Shown here piece by piece: positions 44,701 to 52,836 of a stretch of DNA of 64,000 nucleotides (positions are counted from its first letter, which is position 1; the number at the start of each line of letters is the position of its first letter). The stretch comes from Bacteroidales bacterium (GTDB taxonomy: Bacteria; Bacteroidota; Bacteroidia; Bacteroidales; UBA932). The notes beneath the pieces are model-generated. The model had not been told where the DNA came from and ran no database searches. It saw nothing but the letters and a program-made list of their open reading frames with translations. The translations under genes and the position numbers were made by a program. The stretch covers positions 62,001-126,000 of the forward strand of contig JAFRXI010000065.1 of assembly GCA_017437755.1 (NCBI GenBank). Reading direction: 5' to 3'.

Positions 44701-45987
44701 GTCCATTCCGCACAGGACGTCGTAGTAAGACATGTTGAAGATTCCGTCGTCGCCGTTGAGGTACGACGGAACGAAATAGACTTTTACCTTGTCGCCTATC
44801 GCGTTGGAGAGCGCAAGTTCGCGGAACCGGCGCGTAACAATGTCATTTTCAGGATCCTGCAGGACGTGTGAGGTCTGGGTGCGGTAATCCGGATCCCCGT
44901 TCCCGGAAAGCTTGGCGGCCAGGTTCCGGTCCGGGCCGTTGTGCCCCGACGGAATCATTATGAAGGCCTGGATGCTTTTCCCGGAATAACCGGAACGGGC
45001 AAGGCTGTCCAGTGCGTCAAGGAATACGTCGATCCCCTTGTTCCGGTATTCGTAACGGCCGCCTATGGCGATGAAAACCGAATCCGGAGCCACAGTCTCG
45101 GCCGACATCGCCGACGCCACTTCCACCAGCTTCTTCCTGGCGAGGGAATGCCTGCGGGCGTAATCCTCGTCGGATACCGGGGTGAAACTGTTCTCAAAGC
45201 CGTTGGGCGTGACTATATCCACGCTCCGGCCCAGGAACTGTCCGCATTCCCGGGCGGTGATCCCGCTCACGGTCGTGAACACATCGGCGTTGATGGCCGA
45301 CATCTTTTCCAGCGAATGCCTTGCCACGACCCCGAACTGGCGGGCTTTCTCGTCTCCGTCGAACGACGACATACCTCCGTAGAGCGGAAGGTTGTTGCCG
45401 GCGATGCAGCGCCCGACCACCGTCGCATGGGTGGTGAACACCGTGGCTACGGGAATCTTGGACTGCTTGACATACAGCAGGCCGGCTCCCGAGAGCCATT
45501 CGTGGAACTGGGCCACCACCTTGTCGGACGGGTCCAGGTTTGTGTTGTAGAAGCTTTCAATCACCTTCCCGGCCACGTAGCCGAATACGGCCGCCTCGCG
45601 GTAATCCCAGTTTCCGGTTATGGAATCCACCCCGAAATTCTTCCACAGTTCCGTAAGGACGTTGTCCGATTCAGGCAGGAACTGCTTGTAATCCACAAGG
45701 ATGGCTATGGGCTTGCCGGGCACGTTCCAACGCCCGATCCTTACCCTGAGACCCTCCGAGGCCGCCTGCATCTTCCAGGGGCGGTACAGGGTGGGGTCTT
45801 CCAGGAAATCGGGATTGGAAGAACGGTGCATCCAAACGTCGGGGCCCACGAGTATGTGATGCCTTCCGAGCTGTGTCTTGAGATATAATGACTTGGTGGC
45901 GATTACGGTATAAATTCCGCCTACCTTGTTGCAAACTTCCCAGCTGACTTCAAAAAGATAATCAGGATTGACAGTCTTTTCACTCAT
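41752..45987 (-). CDS. Fusion of GT3 glycogen synthase and GT35 alpha-glucan phosphorylase
   Basis: 1411 residues. Residues 1-545 form a GT3 (eukaryotic-type) glycogen synthase: LFEVSWEVCNKVGGIYTVIA TKS at the start, VVAQFHEWLSGAGLLYV, FTTHATVVGRCIAGNN, and SYYEPWGYTPLEALAFRIPT with the paired Glu site. After a linker, residue 558 is a Met in GKTMQYTKPE, and from 570 a phosphorylase of the DUF3417/GT35 type begins (LSRLEKLAHNLWWCWNES). The PLP lysine is Lys1166 in EASGTSGEKAAMNG; HCNEGHAAF is also present. One chain therefore carries chain elongation and phosphorolytic breakdown. Fusions of this kind are known in Bacteroidota. AAAGGAAAG just before Met558 could allow internal initiation. Confidence 0.93.
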   Translation of the reverse strand: MSEKTVNPDYLFEVSWEVCNKVGGIYTVIATKSLYLKTQLGRHHILVGPDVWMHRSSNPDFLEDPTLYRPWKMQAASEGLRVRIGRWNVPGKPIAILVDYKQFLPESDNVLTELWKNFGVDSITGNWDYREAAVFGYVAGKVIESFYNTNLDPSDKVVAQFHEWLSGAGLLYVKQSKIPVATVFTTHATVVGRCIAGNNLPLYGGMSSFDGDEKARQFGVVARHSLEKMSAINADVFTTVSGITARECGQFLGRSVDIVTPNGFENSFTPVSDEDYARRHSLARKKLVEVASAMSAETVAPDSVFIAIGGRYEYRNKGIDVFLDALDSLARSGYSGKSIQAFIMIPSGHNGPDRNLAAKLSGNGDPDYRTQTSHVLQDPENDIVTRRFRELALSNAIGDKVKVYFVPSYLNGDDGIFNMSYYDVLCGMDLALFPSYYEPWGYTPLEALAFRIPTLTTTLAGFGLWVRDHYKGDHPGITVLDRDDSNYSSVVAGVVDRIREIASLDDVTRLRYRDNAREVADIALWENQIVYYREAYSMAIGKVASRIGEYSSNKGKTMQYTKPEINAPTWKSVFITRHLPENLSRLEKLAHNLWWCWNESAKDLFKSIDPVVWHNSGHNPLAVLDTVSLKRFRQLSSDADFLSRMHSVLDEFDSYMAAKALRTDPSVAYFCMEYGLDTSLKIYSGGLGILAGDYLKETSDMNVNLTAIGFLYRYGYFTQVLSGQGYQVARNDAQDFAKIPASPVLDESGKWLTASVAFPGRTLYARIWKVEVGRTDLYLLDTDFEDNIPEDRQVTYNLYGGDWENRLKQELLLGVGGIRALTIMGITPQIYHCNEGHAAFIGLERLRRLIEKENLDFAEALEVVRATSLFTTHTPVPAGHDAFDEGMLRKYIGHYPERLKVDWETLMSLGKVNPLDRGEKFSMSKLAANCSQNVNGVSMLHGKVSRDIFAHMYPGYLPEELYVSYVTNGVHYPTWCAPEWKPVHARVFGPEFLTHHYDKSCFNGIYNVDDAEVWSVKKTLKKKLIAYVKEKLQDKAISNHYSPSELVTIQETLRDDVLTIGFARRFATYKRATLLFSDLDRLDAIVNNPDRPVQFFFAGKAHPADRAGQDLIKQIVDISKQDRFIGKIVFVPGYDITVAKRMVQGVDVWMNNPTRPQEASGTSGEKAAMNGTMHFSVLDGWWVEGYREGAGWALPEEQTYDDTAYQNELDAATIYGILENEIAPAYYRTDPATGRSAEWVGYIKNTIAQVASNFTTNRMLSDYLAQYYIPQSARGASLVADDFAIARRIALWKKRLRREWKNVSVVSETYPETSYDLSINDEFKSEVVLNLGDLRPEDIGVETIFATSDARGRLHISDVHEYTPVEFNDGICRYRVSILPERTGAYQVATRIFARNPLMPHRQDFELVRWL

Positions 45988-46005
45988 CTAACCAACATCT
46001 ATAAA

Positions 46006-47295
46006 CTATTTCTTCTTCACCGGCTTCTTGCGGGGCTTCTTTGATGGAGCCGCAATGGGAGCCTCTATCTCCTTTCGGGCTGCAAATTTAATATCTCCGT
46101 GCGAAATTGCATCATCCAGACGGATCTTAAAATCGCTGAGAACGTTCATATAATTTATAAACGCCTCATACGGAGTGTCATACGGATTGAAATATTTATG
46201 CACTTCCCCGTCGGAGAAGAACTTGGTGCACATGTAATAGAAGTGGTCGCTCTCCTGGAGATGGCCGAAATCTTCCCAAAGCACGGGATCCTGGGCCAGG
46301 GAAAGCTTCTCCACAAGGGCGTAAAGCTTGTTGTACGCCTCCTGCTGGAGCTCGTTTCCGAGCCATGCGGTGACGTCCCTTTCCTCGTCGGCCCATGAGA
46401 TGGGATCCGGAACATCCAGTTCGTCGGACACCTTGTGCTTGCGCGCCGCCTTCGTGGGAGTGACGAATTCAAAGGTCCCGTCGGAGATCACGGCTCCGGG
46501 AAGGGCCCTCATGAAGTCGAAGATGCCGCTTCCCTCACTCTGGTGCTCTCCAAAGGTCTCGTAATCCATGAAGAGGTTCACTATCTCGTCGCCGGAAGCC
46601 GCAGCGGCTTTCAGGGACGATAGGAACTTCTCCGCGGTAAGCGGCCACTGGTCCCAGCTGCGGTTGGAGAAACGGAAAGCTACATCGTCGGAGAGGCCCC
46701 AGTTGCGGAGCAGCAGCTTGAGCCTTGGCTCCGAGGCGTCGGAATACACGAATCCGGGGCTCTTCCAGCCAAGGATATGCTTTGCGCCCTCGGTGAGCAT
46801 GGTCTTGAATCCGAGGCTGCATACCTGCTGGCCGATGGAGTCGGAATAAATCAACTCGGTGTTCCGGAACGCCGTGGGGGTAACCCCGAATATGCGCTCG
46901 ATGGCCGCCTTGTGCTTGAGCACCTGATGCTCGAATTCCGAATACGAGGCCAGCGAAGCGAGCGAATGGTAATAGGTCTCGGCCAGGAATTCCACGCAAC
47001 CGGTATCGGAAAGGGCCTTGAAACTGTCTATTACCTCGGGGGCATAGCGCTCGAACTGCTCAAGTGCCGATCCGGAAATGGAATAGGCGATCCTGAACTG
47101 TCCGCCGTGGGCCTTTATGGCCTCCAGCATCAGGGCGTTCATGGGGAGATAGCACTTGTCGGCAATCCTCCTCAGGATGGTCCTGTTTGCAAAATCATCG
47201 TAATAATGTGAGTCCTTGCCTATGTCGAAGAACCTGTACAGGCGGAGCCTGGTTGGCTGATGTACCTGGAAATAAAGGCATATACTCTTTTTCAT
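46006..47295 (-). CDS. GH57-family alpha-glucan hydrolase/transferase
   Basis: 429 residues, cytoplasmic (no signal peptide). The GH57 motifs are present: SICLYFQVHQPTRLR at the start, AETYYHSLASL, nucleophile Glu147 in FRNTELIYSD, and acid/base Asp244 in FMDYETFGEH. The C-terminus is a lysine/proline-rich tail (KKPRKKPVKKK). It acts on alpha-1,4 glucan chains inside the cell, probably as an alpha-amylase-like enzyme or 4-alpha-glucanotransferase in glycogen turnover. It lies between the GT4 and GT3-GT35 genes with gaps of 6 and 18 bp. Confidence 0.9.
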   Translation of the reverse strand: MKKSICLYFQVHQPTRLRLYRFFDIGKDSHYYDDFANRTILRRIADKCYLPMNALMLEAIKAHGGQFRIAYSISGSALEQFERYAPEVIDSFKALSDTGCVEFLAETYYHSLASLASYSEFEHQVLKHKAAIERIFGVTPTAFRNTELIYSDSIGQQVCSLGFKTMLTEGAKHILGWKSPGFVYSDASEPRLKLLLRNWGLSDDVAFRFSNRSWDQWPLTAEKFLSSLKAAAASGDEIVNLFMDYETFGEHQSEGSGIFDFMRALPGAVISDGTFEFVTPTKAARKHKVSDELDVPDPISWADEERDVTAWLGNELQQEAYNKLYALVEKLSLAQDPVLWEDFGHLQESDHFYYMCTKFFSDGEVHKYFNPYDTPYEAFINYMNVLSDFKIRLDDAISHGDIKFAARKEIEAPIAAPSKKPRKKPVKKK

Positions 47296-47301
47296 GACAC
47301 C

Positions 47302-48591
47302 TTATTTTAATACCGATTCATATACTTGTTTGAGGCGGGCTGTAGCTCCAGTCCACTTGAGGGCGTTCACCTCGTCATAGCCTTCCCTGGCCGCAAAGGC
47401 AGTGAGGGCGGGATAATTGACAAGGGCATAAATGTCGTCGGCCATTGCGTCCACGTCCCAGAAATCAACCTTGAAGGCATACCTGAGCACTTCGGCCGCG
47501 CCGGACTGCTTTGAAATGATTGAGGGGACGCCGGTGCGCATGGCTTCCAGCGGAGAGATGCCGAACGGCTCCGATACCGAAGGCATCACATACACGTCGG
47601 AAAGCGCGAACATCTTCTGGACGTCGGCCCCGCGGAGGAAGCCGGTGAAGTGGAAGCGGTCGGAAATGCCCATCCGGGCCACCTGGCGTATGGCGCGGGA
47701 CATCATGTCCCCGCTTCCCGCCATCACAAAGCGGACGCCTTTGGTCCTCTTGAGGACCTTGGCTGCCGCCTCGATGAAATACTCCGGCCCCTTCTGGAAG
47801 GTGATCCTTCCCAGGAAGGTCACCACCTTGTCCTTGACGCCACGCTCCACCTGGATGTTCTCCCGGCCGCTGAAATCCACGGCGTTATGCACGGTGACCA
47901 CCTTGTCGGGATCGATCCCGTAGCGGTTTATGCATATACCCCGGGTGAGGTCGCTCACGGCCACCACCTTGTCGGCGGCCTCCATGCCCCTCTTCTCGAT
48001 GGCCAGCACGCGGGTGTCGATGTTTTCCTCGCTACCCCTGTCGTAGGACGTTGCGTGGACATGCACCACGAGCGGCTTTCCGGTGAGTTCCTTGGCGGCG
48101 ATACCGGCATAATAGGTGAGCCAGTCGTGGGCATGGATGACGTCGAACTCGTCCTTGTGCTGAAGGGCGATGGTTCCGCCCACCATGGCGTAACGGGCCA
48201 CTTCCTCCATCAGGTTGGCCCCGTATTTCCCGGAGAACTTGTACTTCTGCCCGTAGCTTATCCTGAAATCCTTTACCTGGCGGAGGCGTTCTTCCTCGAC
48301 CAGGCTGCTGAATTCCTCGGGATTGGCGTACGGAATCATGTTGGAACCTATGTGGACGAACTTCACCCTGTCCAGGAATTCGTCCACCGAAGTGGATACG
48401 GTGTCCACGGCCACGTCGCTGGCGTTGATTATGCGAGCGGCGCTCTGGTCCTCGTCGCCGGAAGCGGAAGGCATCACGAAGATGGTATCCACTCCGTTGG
48501 CCGCGAGGCCCTTGACTATACCGTAACATGCGGTGCCCAGACCGCCTGCAATATGGGGAGGAAACTCCCAGCCGAACATCAGTACTCTCAT
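47302..48591 (-). CDS. GT4-family glycosyltransferase (glycogen-synthase-like)
   Basis: 429 residues of the GT-B fold. N-terminal LMFGWEFPPHIAGGLGTACY is the GGLG loop of glycogen-synthase-like enzymes. VIHAHDWLTYYAG follows, then VVTVHNAVDFSGRENI, VTFLGRITFQKGPEYFIEAA, and the donor-site motif SVSEPFGISPLEAMRTGVPS with the two glutamates seven residues apart (E..GISPLE). It probably makes or extends alpha-1,4 glucan from a nucleotide sugar or initiates the polymer, next to the GT3 synthase. It overlaps the debranching enzyme gene by 4 bp. Confidence 0.9.
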   Translation of the reverse strand: MRVLMFGWEFPPHIAGGLGTACYGIVKGLAANGVDTIFVMPSASGDEDQSAARIINASDVAVDTVSTSVDEFLDRVKFVHIGSNMIPYANPEEFSSLVEEERLRQVKDFRISYGQKYKFSGKYGANLMEEVARYAMVGGTIALQHKDEFDVIHAHDWLTYYAGIAAKELTGKPLVVHVHATSYDRGSEENIDTRVLAIEKRGMEAADKVVAVSDLTRGICINRYGIDPDKVVTVHNAVDFSGRENIQVERGVKDKVVTFLGRITFQKGPEYFIEAAAKVLKRTKGVRFVMAGSGDMMSRAIRQVARMGISDRFHFTGFLRGADVQKMFALSDVYVMPSVSEPFGISPLEAMRTGVPSIISKQSGAAEVLRYAFKVDFWDVDAMADDIYALVNYPALTAFAAREGYDEVNALKWTGATARLKQVYESVLK

Positions 48592-50522
48592 GGCTCCCTG
48601 TATTTGTCTATCAGATAACTGACCCTGAGAAGGGCGGCTGTGGAAAGGGCCGACGAAATGGTTCCATGCGGCTCATGGGGCGGATCTCCGTCGTAAAGCT
48701 CGGAGAATGCGCCCACACCGTGCTTGGGAAGGTCCTCGAAGAATCCCTCGATAAGCCATTCGGCCTTCTTCAGGAAGGAAGGGCCCCTCATCTTGAAGCA
48801 TACGGAGACATACGGTCCCAGGAGGGAAGGCCTTGCGCAACCGTTGTAATATGCGAGGTCCCTCTCTATCTGGTTGCCCTCGTACACTCCCTTGTAGCCC
48901 GGATCCCTCGGTGAGAGGGAACGGATTCCGCGACGGGTCACCAGTTCGTTGTCGATCACCCTCATGGCCCTGGCCTTGAGGTCGTCGTCAACCGGTGAAT
49001 AGTTCAGGAAGAAGGCCCAGAGCTGGTTTGGACGGAGCTGGAGGTTCTGCCCGGAATTATCCACGTAATCGGCGAAATAGCCCACGCCCGCATTCCAGAA
49101 CATAGGCTGGAAATTTTTGAGAATCAAATCCTTGACCGGAGCCCAGGTACGGACGTACGGGCTGTCGGGACCGGCATACCTGCGTTCCATGTCCACCGTG
49201 AAGGCCACGGCATTGTACCAGAAGGCGTTGGTCTCTATCTGGTAACCGGCCCTCTCGTTCACGGGCCGGCCGTTGACATAGGCGTTTATCCACGACAGGC
49301 ACACGCCGTCGAGTTGGGCCCAGAGCAGGCCGTTGGGCTGCATCGCCACCTCCTTGCGGTGACCGGGGGCGTAGCTCTGGACGATTCCCTTGAGGGTCTG
49401 GCCGTACTTCTCCCAGACCTTCTTCTCGTTGCCGGTGAATTCTATCAGGTGCTGTATGACGCCTATCATCCTGAGAGGAGCCTCCACCTGGGTGGTACGG
49501 TGGAAAAGCCTCTCCTGCTCGTCCTCGATGAGGTTGTCAAGTATCTCTTCAAAATTCTTGACGGAACCGTCGGCATACAGGGTCAGGCCCGGGAGGGCGA
49601 TGAGGGTTTCCCTCAACAGACCCGTGTAAAGCCATGAGAATCCGGCGGTTATCTGCTTGCGGCCTCCGCGGTTCCGGATGAGCAGGTCGGCCTGGTGAAG
49701 GAGGATGTCGTGCAGGCTGTTCACCGCGCCCATCTTCTCCACCGCCGAAGCGAAACGGAGCTTGAGGCCGGACGGCTTCACCGGTCCCACAGCCGCCGAG
49801 AACACCACCGATTCGCCGGGCTTCATGGTAAACTCGAAATGACCGGGAACCAGAAGGTCCTCGCGGCAGTCAAATCCGCGGCGGTACTCGTCGGAATAGG
49901 TGACTCCCTCGTACCATACGCTCATGGGTTTGAATTCGTTCTGGCAGCTGAGCTGCAGCGCCAGGTCGGGGAAGCCCTCGTACATCCTGAACGACATCCC
50001 GCCGGGAATTTCGGTTCCGGCGGTCCTGGCGTCGGCGTTCCTGAACGTCAGGTTGTGCACGCTCCTGAATGCCAGGAAGGGCTTGAGTTCCACTTTCACC
50101 GATGACGGAGCCTTTATAAGGTCGTAACGGATGAGTACCTGGTCGTTGTCGTGGGAAAGGACCAGGCTCTTGACGAATTCCGTCTCCCCCACCCTGTAGG
50201 TGATGCGGGGGGCCGGGTCGGCCTGGAAATCCACGATATATTTATGACCCCTCGGTTCGTAAATATCTCCGTAGCAATGAATTCCGAGATTGAACCTCTT
50301 CCCCGCGAGGACCAGGGTCTCGTCCAGCGAGGACAGCAACAGGTGCATCCCACCGCCAAAGGCATCCACCGGCACGCTCAACAGGCCGTGATAACGCCTG
50401 GTATTGCAGGTCACGATGGACGTATTGCAGCAGGCTCCGGACTTGTTGGCGAGGATGATTTCCCGTTTCAGCGAATAGGAAAGGTTTACCAACTCGGCTT
50501 TGTTGAATTTCAGAAAAGCCAT
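48588..50522 (-). CDS. Glycogen debranching enzyme (amylo-alpha-1,6-glucosidase type, GH133)
   Basis: 644 residues, cytoplasmic. The N-terminal beta-domain of the bacterial GDE type reads AFLKFNKAELVNLSYSLKRE then SIVTCNTRRYHGLLSV. The C-terminal (alpha/alpha)6 domain has TAGFSWLYTGLLRETLIALP, LLWAQLDGVCLSWINAYVNG RPV and GFFEDLPKHGVGAFSELYDG D. It removes alpha-1,6 branch stubs so that the phosphorylase can continue. It sits 12 bp after glgB and overlaps the GT4 gene by 4 bp. Confidence 0.92.
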   Translation of the reverse strand: MAFLKFNKAELVNLSYSLKREIILANKSGACCNTSIVTCNTRRYHGLLSVPVDAFGGGMHLLLSSLDETLVLAGKRFNLGIHCYGDIYEPRGHKYIVDFQADPAPRITYRVGETEFVKSLVLSHDNDQVLIRYDLIKAPSSVKVELKPFLAFRSVHNLTFRNADARTAGTEIPGGMSFRMYEGFPDLALQLSCQNEFKPMSVWYEGVTYSDEYRRGFDCREDLLVPGHFEFTMKPGESVVFSAAVGPVKPSGLKLRFASAVEKMGAVNSLHDILLHQADLLIRNRGGRKQITAGFSWLYTGLLRETLIALPGLTLYADGSVKNFEEILDNLIEDEQERLFHRTTQVEAPLRMIGVIQHLIEFTGNEKKVWEKYGQTLKGIVQSYAPGHRKEVAMQPNGLLWAQLDGVCLSWINAYVNGRPVNERAGYQIETNAFWYNAVAFTVDMERRYAGPDSPYVRTWAPVKDLILKNFQPMFWNAGVGYFADYVDNSGQNLQLRPNQLWAFFLNYSPVDDDLKARAMRVIDNELVTRRGIRSLSPRDPGYKGVYEGNQIERDLAYYNGCARPSLLGPYVSVCFKMRGPSFLKKAEWLIEGFFEDLPKHGVGAFSELYDGDPPHEPHGTISSALSTAALLRVSYLIDKYREP

Positions 50523-50534
50523 AATATCAATGTC

Positions 50535-52502
50535 TTAAACTGTTCGTAGAACTTCCGCGCAGCGCGACGGCAGGTAGAGGTACAATTTACCCTGGAGAGT
50601 GAAATGGTGCTCTCCGGGGGCGATCCTTCCAAATCCGTCGAACCGTTCTTCGTCGGAATCAAGCACATGGACATATTCCCCGTCGGGAACGTCAAAGCCA
50701 TAATCCGGGAAAGAACCCTCCGCGTTGAAGTTGAATGCAAAGATAAAGTTTTTCCTCCTGAAAATCAATACTTTCTTTTCCTCGTCCTGGACGAGCAGTT
50801 CAGGGGGTGAGACGAGCAGCCCCTCCTTCCGGATGAGATGCACCATCGCCGCGTCAAAATCCTTCAGGTAACGGTACCTGAGGTAATCGGGCTCCGAGAG
50901 CGACCACTGCCTCCTGGCATGGGCATAGGACCAGCCGTTCCCCTCCCTCGGGAAATCGATCCACTCGGGATGGCCGAATTCGTTCCCCATGAAATTGAGG
51001 TATCCGTTTCCGGCCGTTGCGGCCGTAACCAGGCGTATCATCTTGTGGAGGGCGATCCCCCTGTCCACTACCGGGTTCTGGGAATCCTTGTTCATGGAGA
51101 AGTACATCTCCTTGTCCATCAACCTGAATATCAGAGTCTTGTCCCCCACAAGGGCCTGGTCGTGGCACTCGGCGTAACTGATGGTCTTCTCGTCGGCCCG
51201 CTTGTTGGTGAGCTGCCACCATATCTCCCCCACCGACCAGTCCTCGTCGCGGAGTTCCTTTATCCACTTGATCCAGTTGTCGGCTATCCCCATGGCCATC
51301 CTGAAGTCGAATCCCACCCCGCCCCGGGCGAACGGGGCGGCCAGGCCGGCCATTCCGCTCACGTCTTCCGCGATGGTGAAAGCATCGGGATTCATGCTGT
51401 GTATCAACCGGTTGGCAAGGGCCAGGTAGGTTACCGCATTCTCGTCGACTCCTTCGTTGAAATAGTTGTCGTAACCCACGAAATCCTTTCCAAGGCCGTG
51501 GTCCCAGTAGAGCATGCTGGTAACTCCGTCAAAGCGGAAGCCGTCAAGATGATACTCCTCCATCCAGTATTTGCAGTTGGACAGCAGGAAATACCTCACC
51601 TCGTCCTTCCCATAGTCAAAGCAGAGGCTGCCCCATGCGGGATGATGTCCCTGCTCTCCTTTGTAGAAATAAAGGTCCTCGCTTCCGTCCAGGCGTCCCA
51701 GGCCTTCGGCCTCGTTGTCCACGCTGTGGCTGTGGACTATGTCCATCACCACCGCTATCCCCAGCCCGTGGGCCTCGTCAACAAGGGCCTTGAACTCCTC
51801 GGGGGTTCCGAAGCGGGAACTCAACGCAAAGAAATTGCTGACCTGATAGCCGAAGGAACCGTAGTATGGATGCTCCTGAAGGGCCATTATCTGGATGGTG
51901 TCGTATCCGAGGGAAGCCACCCTGGGAAGCACCGTGGTCCTGAAATCATCGAACGAAGCCACCTTCTCCTCTTCCGAACTCATGCCTATGTGGCACTCGT
52001 AGATAAGGGGGGTCCTGCGCGGCCCGGGAAGCGGATTCTTCCACTCGTAGGGCACGGCCGGAGCCCATACCTGGGCGCAGAAAACCTTGGTCTCGGGATC
52101 CTGGACGGCCCTTGTCGTATAAGCGGGAAGCCTCTCACCTCCGCCTCCCGGCCACTCCACAAAGAGTTTGTAAAGTTCACCGTGACTGAGGAACATCTCC
52201 GGAAGCGTTATCTCCCAGTTCCCGTTCCCCACCGGCGACAGCGCATAGGCCGACGTCCGCTTCCAATTGTTGAATTCCCCTATAAGGTATATCCTGGTGG
52301 CGCTGGGGGCCCACTCGCGGAATACCCAGGAACCGTCTTCCCTGCGGTGCAGGCCGTAGTACAGATGGTTGTTCACGGCATCCTTCAGGGGCAGTTTCCC
52401 CGCAAGGTGCTTCTCCGCCTCAAGTATCCTCCTGTGACGGGCGTCAATCGCAATCTTGTAAGGCTCCAGCCATGGATCCTTGTCGTATATCATTCCCTTC
52501 AT
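50535..52502 (-). CDS. glgB: 1,4-alpha-glucan branching enzyme
   Basis: 655 residues, of the shorter eukaryote-like branching enzyme type. A CBM48 domain (GSWVFREWAPSATRIYLIGE FNNW) is followed by a GH13 barrel with YGSFGYQVSNFFALSSRFGT, VVMDIVHSHS, nucleophile region DGFRFDGVTSMLYWDHG, TIAEDVSGMAG for the acid/base Glu, and MGNEFGHPEWIDFPR; a C-terminal beta-domain ends the chain. It adds alpha-1,6 branches to glycogen. It overlaps xseB by 4 bp upstream. Confidence 0.97.
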   Translation of the reverse strand: MKGMIYDKDPWLEPYKIAIDARHRRILEAEKHLAGKLPLKDAVNNHLYYGLHRREDGSWVFREWAPSATRIYLIGEFNNWKRTSAYALSPVGNGNWEITLPEMFLSHGELYKLFVEWPGGGGERLPAYTTRAVQDPETKVFCAQVWAPAVPYEWKNPLPGPRRTPLIYECHIGMSSEEEKVASFDDFRTTVLPRVASLGYDTIQIMALQEHPYYGSFGYQVSNFFALSSRFGTPEEFKALVDEAHGLGIAVVMDIVHSHSVDNEAEGLGRLDGSEDLYFYKGEQGHHPAWGSLCFDYGKDEVRYFLLSNCKYWMEEYHLDGFRFDGVTSMLYWDHGLGKDFVGYDNYFNEGVDENAVTYLALANRLIHSMNPDAFTIAEDVSGMAGLAAPFARGGVGFDFRMAMGIADNWIKWIKELRDEDWSVGEIWWQLTNKRADEKTISYAECHDQALVGDKTLIFRLMDKEMYFSMNKDSQNPVVDRGIALHKMIRLVTAATAGNGYLNFMGNEFGHPEWIDFPREGNGWSYAHARRQWSLSEPDYLRYRYLKDFDAAMVHLIRKEGLLVSPPELLVQDEEKKVLIFRRKNFIFAFNFNAEGSFPDYGFDVPDGEYVHVLDSDEERFDGFGRIAPGEHHFTLQGKLYLYLPSRCAEVLRTV

Positions 52503-52690
52503 GACTCCTCCTCCCCTGTTTCAACGGACTCCCTTACCGAACGGAGGTACTCCCGGCAGCCTTTTACAAGTACCTTGGACCGCTCCACCAGGGAGCCGAT
52601 GTCATCGAGCGGGGTGGCAGGATCCTCGACTCTGGCCGCGATCGCTTCCAACTCCGCGAGAGCCTTGTCGTAGTCAAACTTATCGTCCAT
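52499..52690 (-). CDS. xseB: Exonuclease VII small subunit
   Basis: 63 residues, as usual for XseB: FDYDKALAELEAIAARVEDP ATPLDDIGSLVERSKVLVKG contains the family core with two helices. Several copies bind one XseA to form the single-strand DNA exonuclease. It is separated from xseA by structured element 2, which fills the 144-bp gap, and overlaps glgB by 4 bp at its end. Confidence 0.93.
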   Translation of the reverse strand: MDDKFDYDKALAELEAIAARVEDPATPLDDIGSLVERSKVLVKGCREYLRSVRESVETGEEES

Positions 52691-52713
52691 AATTGTCGAT
52701 TATTGGATTATTG

Positions 52714-52836
52714 GATGTTGCCTGCCTTGTTTTGGAACCATATGCACCCACGCATGTAGTGGGAGGGGCCCCCTGCCGCAAGGCTGGGAGGGACGAGGCC
52801 GAAGGCCGAGGGTGGAAAAACAAGGCAGGCAACATC
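52714..52836. repeat. Structured intergenic element, copy 2 (20-bp perfect terminal stem)
   Basis: The left arm GATGTTGCCTGCCTTGTTTT (52714-52733) is exactly reverse-complementary to 52817-52836. Internal blocks on the plus strand are GCACCCACGC, GGGAGGGGCCCC, GGGAGGGA and GAGGCCGAAGGCCGAG; all four recur in copy 1 (36419-36542, opposite orientation) in the same order. The right arm runs 2 bp into the xseA stop codon (52835-52837). On the xseA/xseB transcript the whole segment would form a long closed stem with a GC-rich head. Confidence 0.8.

Noticed and set aside
51707..51721. AGGCCTTCGGCC inside glgB as a third copy of the structured element
   Set aside because: Only the short GGCC-TTC-GGCC core is present, it lies in conserved coding sequence, and the flanks do not match copies 1 and 2.
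50838..52673. 611-codon open frame antisense to glgB and xseB
   Set aside because: It crosses two certain genes on the other strand and has low-information, His/Val/Gly-rich composition typical of antisense translation.
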